DNA of 9,785 bases from JBEBBU01 sp041158225 (GTDB taxonomy: Bacteria > Pseudomonadota > Gammaproteobacteria > Methylococcales > Methylococcaceae). Positions 6,509 to 9,785 of this stretch are shown here, in pieces; positions within the stretch are counted from its first letter, which is position 1; every line of letters begins with the position of its first letter. The notes below the pieces were generated by a model that worked only from the letters and a program-made list of their open reading frames with translations, ran no database searches and was not told where the DNA came from. The stretch lies in contig JBEBBU010000127.1 of the NCBI GenBank assembly GCA_041158225.1, positions 1 through 9,785 of the forward strand, given 5' to 3'. The position numbers and the translations under genes are program-made.

Positions 6509-8194
6509 ATGACATTCTGTAACAAAGCGTTCCTCAGGACGTTTTTAACGTCATTTATCCTGTCTCTGATGTCTCCACAGACTCAGGCGCAATCTTCTGC
6601 CGAAGCTAGTGCTGTCCAAGGCCTGAATCGTGTCCAGCACTTCGTTATCATCTATCAGGAAAATTACAGCTACGACAGCCTCTACGGGGGATGGGAGGGC
6701 ACTGATGGCTGGCTGAATACAACTGGCAGATATTTTCCCCAGCAGGGTCAGGATGGAAAAGCTTTCAAATGTCTTCACCAGATTGCGCCAATGCTGGCCA
6801 GTCCACCGCTTGCAGCAACCTGTCATGATACAGGGCACGACATTCACAGCGCATTCAGCAACGAGCCATTCCCTGTTGATGTGTGGTATCCTGAAAATCT
6901 CCCGACCTGTCCGGAAGGAAAACCGGGCGGGTGCACACCTGATCTGGTGCACAGCTTCTATACGGAGCAGTATCAGATTCACGACGGTGCCATGGATCGC
7001 TTCGCTACCGGTAGTGATGCCAGTGGTCTTGCCATGGGTCATTACCAGACACACAGGCTTCCTGTTTACCGTTATCTTCACCAGCCTGACCATCCTCACT
7101 ATGTGATTTTTGACCGCTGGTTTCAGGCAGCGTTTGGCGGTTCATTTCTTAACCATCAGTGGCTGATAGCGGCTGCAACGCCATTTTTTGCCGGCGCAGA
7201 GCAGAGCGGTGACAGGGATCTTCACAGCCGTGTAGACAGTTCTGGCATGTCCATCAAGACACCACTTTATCATCCTCTGACCGAGGTCAGAGCCGGGTTG
7301 CTGACAGCCCGTTGTGACGCGGTTGACCGTCTGGATCGTGCCTGCGGCGATTTTGCTGTGGGTTCTGTACAGCCATGGTTTCAGCCATACAGGCCTGGAA
7401 CACCAGACTGGATGCGACTGCAGCCCCTCAGGCATCCGTCACTGGCTGACCGTCTGCTGGCTGCCGGTATCAGCTGGGCCTGGTTTTCAGGCGGCTGGAG
7501 TAATGCCAGCGGTGCGGTAGGGCAGTCAGGGTGGAGTAATGGTGAAGGACCACGCTGTAGTGATCCATCGACCATGGCTGGTGCCGTCTATCCCTATTGT
7601 CCTGACAGGAGCTTCCAGTTTCATCATCAACCATTCAACTATTTTGCTCTCTTGGATCCTTCTACAGCACAGGGAAGCAGGCTGCGCCAGGAACACCTGA
7701 GAGATGAACAGGATTTTATCAGCAGGCTGGACAAGTCAACCATGGACTGCCAGTTGCCGGCTGTCAGCTTTGTCAAGCCGCTTGGCATTGAGAATGAGCA
7801 TCCTGGTTATGCCAGTGAGTACAGAGGGAGCAGACATCTTGTCAGTCTGATTGACAAGGTTCAAAGCAGCGTATGTGCGGCAGATACCGTGGTGATGGTG
7901 ACTTACGACGAATTTGGGGGATATTGGGATCATGTGGCGCCGCCGGGACAGGGCCATACCCATCCTCTGGCTGATGAATGGGGGCCAGGTACAAGAATAC
8001 CTGCCCTCATGATCTCACCACTTCTGCCGAAACCCTTTGCGGTTGACAGTGATGTCAGGGATTCAACGACCATACTGGCAACGCTTGAGCACCGCTTCGG
8101 GTTGAGCCCACTGGGAAGAAGGGATGCTGTCGTCAGGGATCTCTCAGCGGCATTGACCGGAAAAGATCCTGTCAGAAAACAAACTCAGCCATGA
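6509..8194 (+). CDS. Secreted phosphoesterase, AcpA / phospholipase C family
   Basis: This is an exported metal-dependent phosphoesterase of the family that includes AcpA-type acid phosphatases and bacterial phospholipases C. I place the start at the ATG at 6509 (561 residues) because it opens a signal peptide (residues 1-27: KAFLR, hydrophobic core, cleavage near QTQA). The frame is open upstream to a TTG at 6449, but those codons do not look like a leader. Signatures: HFVIIYQENYSYDSLYG (44-60) with the metal-binding Glu51-Asn52, FGGSFLNHQW (209-218) with a likely Ser212 nucleophile, NEHPGYAS (429-436), and TYDEFGGYWDHVAPP (465-479) with Asp467-Glu468 and His475. No clear ribosome site is visible. 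Divergence from phoB suggests phosphate scavenging. Whether the substrate is phosphomonoesters or phospholipid head groups cannot be decided here. The last 23 bases overlap xthA tail to tail. Confidence 0.88.
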   Translation: MTFCNKAFLRTFLTSFILSLMSPQTQAQSSAEASAVQGLNRVQHFVIIYQENYSYDSLYGGWEGTDGWLNTTGRYFPQQGQDGKAFKCLHQIAPMLASPPLAATCHDTGHDIHSAFSNEPFPVDVWYPENLPTCPEGKPGGCTPDLVHSFYTEQYQIHDGAMDRFATGSDASGLAMGHYQTHRLPVYRYLHQPDHPHYVIFDRWFQAAFGGSFLNHQWLIAAATPFFAGAEQSGDRDLHSRVDSSGMSIKTPLYHPLTEVRAGLLTARCDAVDRLDRACGDFAVGSVQPWFQPYRPGTPDWMRLQPLRHPSLADRLLAAGISWAWFSGGWSNASGAVGQSGWSNGEGPRCSDPSTMAGAVYPYCPDRSFQFHHQPFNYFALLDPSTAQGSRLRQEHLRDEQDFISRLDKSTMDCQLPAVSFVKPLGIENEHPGYASEYRGSRHLVSLIDKVQSSVCAADTVVMVTYDEFGGYWDHVAPPGQGHTHPLADEWGPGTRIPALMISPLLPKPFAVDSDVRDSTTILATLEHRFGLSPLGRRDAVVRDLSAALTGKDPVRKQTQP

Positions 8195-8939
8195 CGGGCG
8201 CGTGATCGGAAGGTCTTTCCAGCTTGCGTGGTGCACTGTCTATCCAGCAGCCACGACACTGTTGCCGGATACCTTCTGATACAAGCATATGATCAATGCG
8301 CAGCCCATGATTGCGCCGGAAACCTGCAGCCCTGTAATCCCACCAGGAAAAACTGGCTTCATCCTGATCAAACAGGCGGAATGCATCACTTAAACCGAGT
8401 TCGAGCCAGCCATGATATTCCTCACGCTCGGCAGCACTGCAGAGAATTTTTCCTTCCCAGAGAGCGGGGTCATACACATCACGGTCTTCGGGAGCAAGAT
8501 TGAAATCCCCCATAACAACGACTCTGGCATGCTGTTGTAACTCCTGTGCCAGAAGATCCCGCATGTTTCTCATCCACTGGAGTTTGTAGCGATATTTTTC
8601 TGATCCCACCTCACTTCCGTTAGGCACATAGAGATTGATCAGTCTGACCTGATCCATACTGGCGCGTATGATGCGTTTCTGATCATCGCCCCAGCTGTCA
8701 GGGCAGGTTTCGATCTGGTCGAGTGTCTGACGGGAAAGCAGGGCAACGCCGTTATAGGTTTTTTCTCCACTAAAACATGCCTGATAACCCGCATCCTGCA
8801 GTGCAGACAGCGGGAACAGTGCATCAGTGACCTTGGTTTCCTGCAGGGCCACGATATCCGGCTGGTTAACATGCAGCCAGTCGATCAGTTGCTCAAGCCT
8901 GACCCTGAGCGAGTTGACATTCCACGAAGCTATTTTCAC
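8172..8939 (-). CDS. xthA: Exodeoxyribonuclease III
   Basis: This is an AP endonuclease and 3'-5' exonuclease of base excision repair, acting in the cytoplasm on abasic sites and blocked 3' ends. I choose the GTG at 8939 (255 residues): it gives the family N-terminus MKIASWNVNSLRVRL, and AGGAAGG lies 7 bases upstream. The in-frame ATG at 8945 touches that ribosome site, and the ATG at 8996 would add 19 unlike residues. With the GTG start the active site numbers well against E. coli: E34 (ALQETK), Y104 (LYVPNG), D145 and N147 (GDFNLAP), D216 (RIDHML) and the catalytic D245-H246 (SDHAPV). Its stop lies inside the end of the convergent phosphoesterase gene, with no terminator seen. It diverges from the isocitrate dehydrogenase gene. 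Confidence 0.95.
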   Translation of the reverse strand: MKIASWNVNSLRVRLEQLIDWLHVNQPDIVALQETKVTDALFPLSALQDAGYQACFSGEKTYNGVALLSRQTLDQIETCPDSWGDDQKRIIRASMDQVRLINLYVPNGSEVGSEKYRYKLQWMRNMRDLLAQELQQHARVVVMGDFNLAPEDRDVYDPALWEGKILCSAAEREEYHGWLELGLSDAFRLFDQDEASFSWWDYRAAGFRRNHGLRIDHMLVSEGIRQQCRGCWIDSAPRKLERPSDHAPVMAEFVF

Positions 8940-8961
8940 TACCATCCCTTCCTGATCTGGC

Positions 8962-8990
8962 TTAATTTTTGCGTCACTCTGGGCGATAAT
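8962..8990 (+). promoter_or_regulatory. Candidate promoter of the isocitrate dehydrogenase gene
   Basis: TTAATT (8962-8967) and GATAAT (8985-8990) have a 17-base spacer in the 91-base divergent gap. The -10 matches five of six consensus positions while the -35 is poor. Transcription would start near 8997, giving a leader of about 34 bases. No strong opposing promoter for xthA is evident in the same gap. Confidence 0.4.
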
Positions 8991-9030
8991 CCACATTCAC
9001 AAACTGAAAATCAGCAAAGGAACAGCCACC

Positions 9031-9785
9031 ATGCACAAGATAACGCTCATCCCCGGGGATGGTATCGGTCCTTCCATTTCAGATGCCGCTGTCCGCGTAC
9101 TGGAAGCTACTGGCGTAGCTATTGAATGGGACAGGCAGCTTGCTGGTATGGCTGCAGTTGAAAAATACGACAATCCCCTGCCTGATGCAACGCTGGCGTC
9201 CATCCGTAGCAACCGTGTATGTTTCAAGGGACCACTGACCACACCCGTAGGTGGTGGCTATCGAAGTGTCAATGTTACCCTGCGCCAGGCTTTCAATCTT
9301 TACGCCAATGTAAGACCAGCACTTTCTTTTGAAGGCACGAATGTGGCGAATGATCACGTAAATCTGGTCACCATCAGAGAAAACACCGAAGGTCTGTATG
9401 CAGGTATCGAGCATTTCATCACGGTTGACCAGAAGCGTATTGCGGCAGAGAGCATCGCTGTCATCACGCGTGAAGGTTCAGAACGTATCATCCGCTATGC
9501 TTTTGAATATGCACGCAAGACGGGAAGAAAGAAGGTCACTCTGGTTCATAAGGCGAATATCCTCAAGTGTACTTCAGGACTGTTTCTGGAAATTGGCCGG
9601 GAGATCGCGCCTGAATATCCGGACATCGCCTTTGATGACAGGATTGTGGATGCCTGCTGCATGCAGCTGGTGATGAAGCCAGAGATTTTTGATGTTATTG
9701 TGACGACCAATCTTTTTGGCGATATCATTTCAGACCTTGCTTCTGGTCTGGTGGGAGGACTTGGCCTTACCGCAGGTGCCAATAT
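9031..9785 (+). CDS. NAD-type isocitrate dehydrogenase, N-terminal part (3' end outside window)
   Basis: This is a beta-decarboxylating dehydrogenase that most resembles NAD-dependent isocitrate dehydrogenase of the TCA cycle. The frame runs open from the ATG at 9031 to the right edge, so 251 codons are seen of a protein usually near 335-340. AAAGGA (9016-9021) lies 9 bases before the start. Motifs: ITLIPGDGIGP (4-14), substrate loop RSVNVTLRQAFNLYANVRP (78-96) with Ser79, Asn81, Arg85 and Arg95, TIRENTEGLYAGIEH (114-128) with Arg116 and Tyr123, VHKANILK (172-179) with Lys174, and the metal-binding Asp residues in IVDACCMQLV (205-214) and NLFGDIISDLASGLVGGLGL (227-246). The NVTLR...LYANVRP substrate loop fits isocitrate better than isopropylmalate. 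Homoisocitrate dehydrogenase is a less likely alternative. The residues that set NAD versus NADP preference lie beyond the window. Confidence 0.9.
   Translation, partial: MHKITLIPGDGIGPSISDAAVRVLEATGVAIEWDRQLAGMAAVEKYDNPLPDATLASIRSNRVCFKGPLTTPVGGGYRSVNVTLRQAFNLYANVRPALSFEGTNVANDHVNLVTIRENTEGLYAGIEHFITVDQKRIAAESIAVITREGSERIIRYAFEYARKTGRKKVTLVHKANILKCTSGLFLEIGREIAPEYPDIAFDDRIVDACCMQLVMKPEIFDVIVTTNLFGDIISDLASGLVGGLGLTAGAN

Noticed and set aside
6509..6524. Possible Pho box between phoB and the phosphoesterase
   Set aside because: The minus strand reads TGTTAC and TGTCAT-like half-sites, but the repeat spacing is 10 rather than 11 bases and the site falls within the phosphoesterase start, far from the phoB -10. 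It is too weak to annotate.
6551..7099. 182-codon minus-strand open frame opposite the phosphoesterase
   Set aside because: It is the shadow of a well-supported coding frame with conserved active-site motifs. The product shows no coherent domain.
720..8140. Recurring GTCAGGG words across the window
   Set aside because: They occur on both strands in different codon contexts without regular spacing or extended identity. They look like codon-usage noise rather than uptake or Chi-like signals.
1..9785. Mobile element, CRISPR, tRNA or toxin-antitoxin content
   Set aside because: I looked for direct repeats, terminal inverted repeats, transposase motifs, spaced repeat arrays, tRNA-like cloverleaf arms and small paired genes, and saw none.

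Overview
The window carries nine protein genes and reads as ordinary chromosome of a free-living Gram-negative bacterium, most likely a gammaproteobacterium. The basis for this is the gene repertoire (a two-domain ClpB disaggregase, an OmpA barrel with a peptidoglycan-binding tail, a PhoB/PhoR pair, NadC, exonuclease III) and the wording of their conserved motifs. Base composition is close to half GC throughout, with no island of unusual composition. I cannot name the genus. No tRNA, rRNA, CRISPR array, insertion sequence, integrase or attachment site is visible, and no stretch longer than 300 bases lacks a gene.

Layout: (1) 1-1192, plus strand: the last ~396 codons of clpB, cut by the left edge. 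(2) 1189-6449, minus strand: five genes in the transcriptional order phoB, phoR, ompA-like, pstS-like, nadC. phoB and phoR are 2 bases apart, and pstS-like and nadC are 1 base apart, so each pair looks translationally coupled. The ompA-like gene sits between the pairs with its own upstream gap (4315-4455) and a strong hairpin terminator behind it (3140-3171). (3) 6509-8194, plus strand: a secreted phosphoesterase of the acid phosphatase / phospholipase C family, divergent from phoB. (4) 8172-8939, minus strand: xthA (exonuclease III), overlapping the phosphoesterase tail to tail by 23 bases. (5) 9031-9785, plus strand: an NAD-type isocitrate dehydrogenase, divergent from xthA and cut by the right edge.

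The centre of the window is organised around phosphate. PhoR and PhoB form the phosphate-starvation sensor and regulator, the divergent secreted phosphoesterase could release phosphate from organic esters in the periplasm or outside, and the PstS-like protein could capture it. The Pst membrane and ATPase genes and phoU are not in this window. The remaining genes (ClpB proteostasis, NadC in NAD synthesis, XthA in DNA repair, isocitrate dehydrogenase in the TCA cycle) are housekeeping.

I did not find a convincing new biological system. The points worth a second look are small: the pstS-like/nadC coupling, a missing conserved Asp in the OmpA peptidoglycan-binding loop, strand-asymmetric hairpins behind the ompA-like gene, tail-to-tail gene overlaps with no conventional terminator, and a perfect inverted repeat inside the 3' end of nadC.
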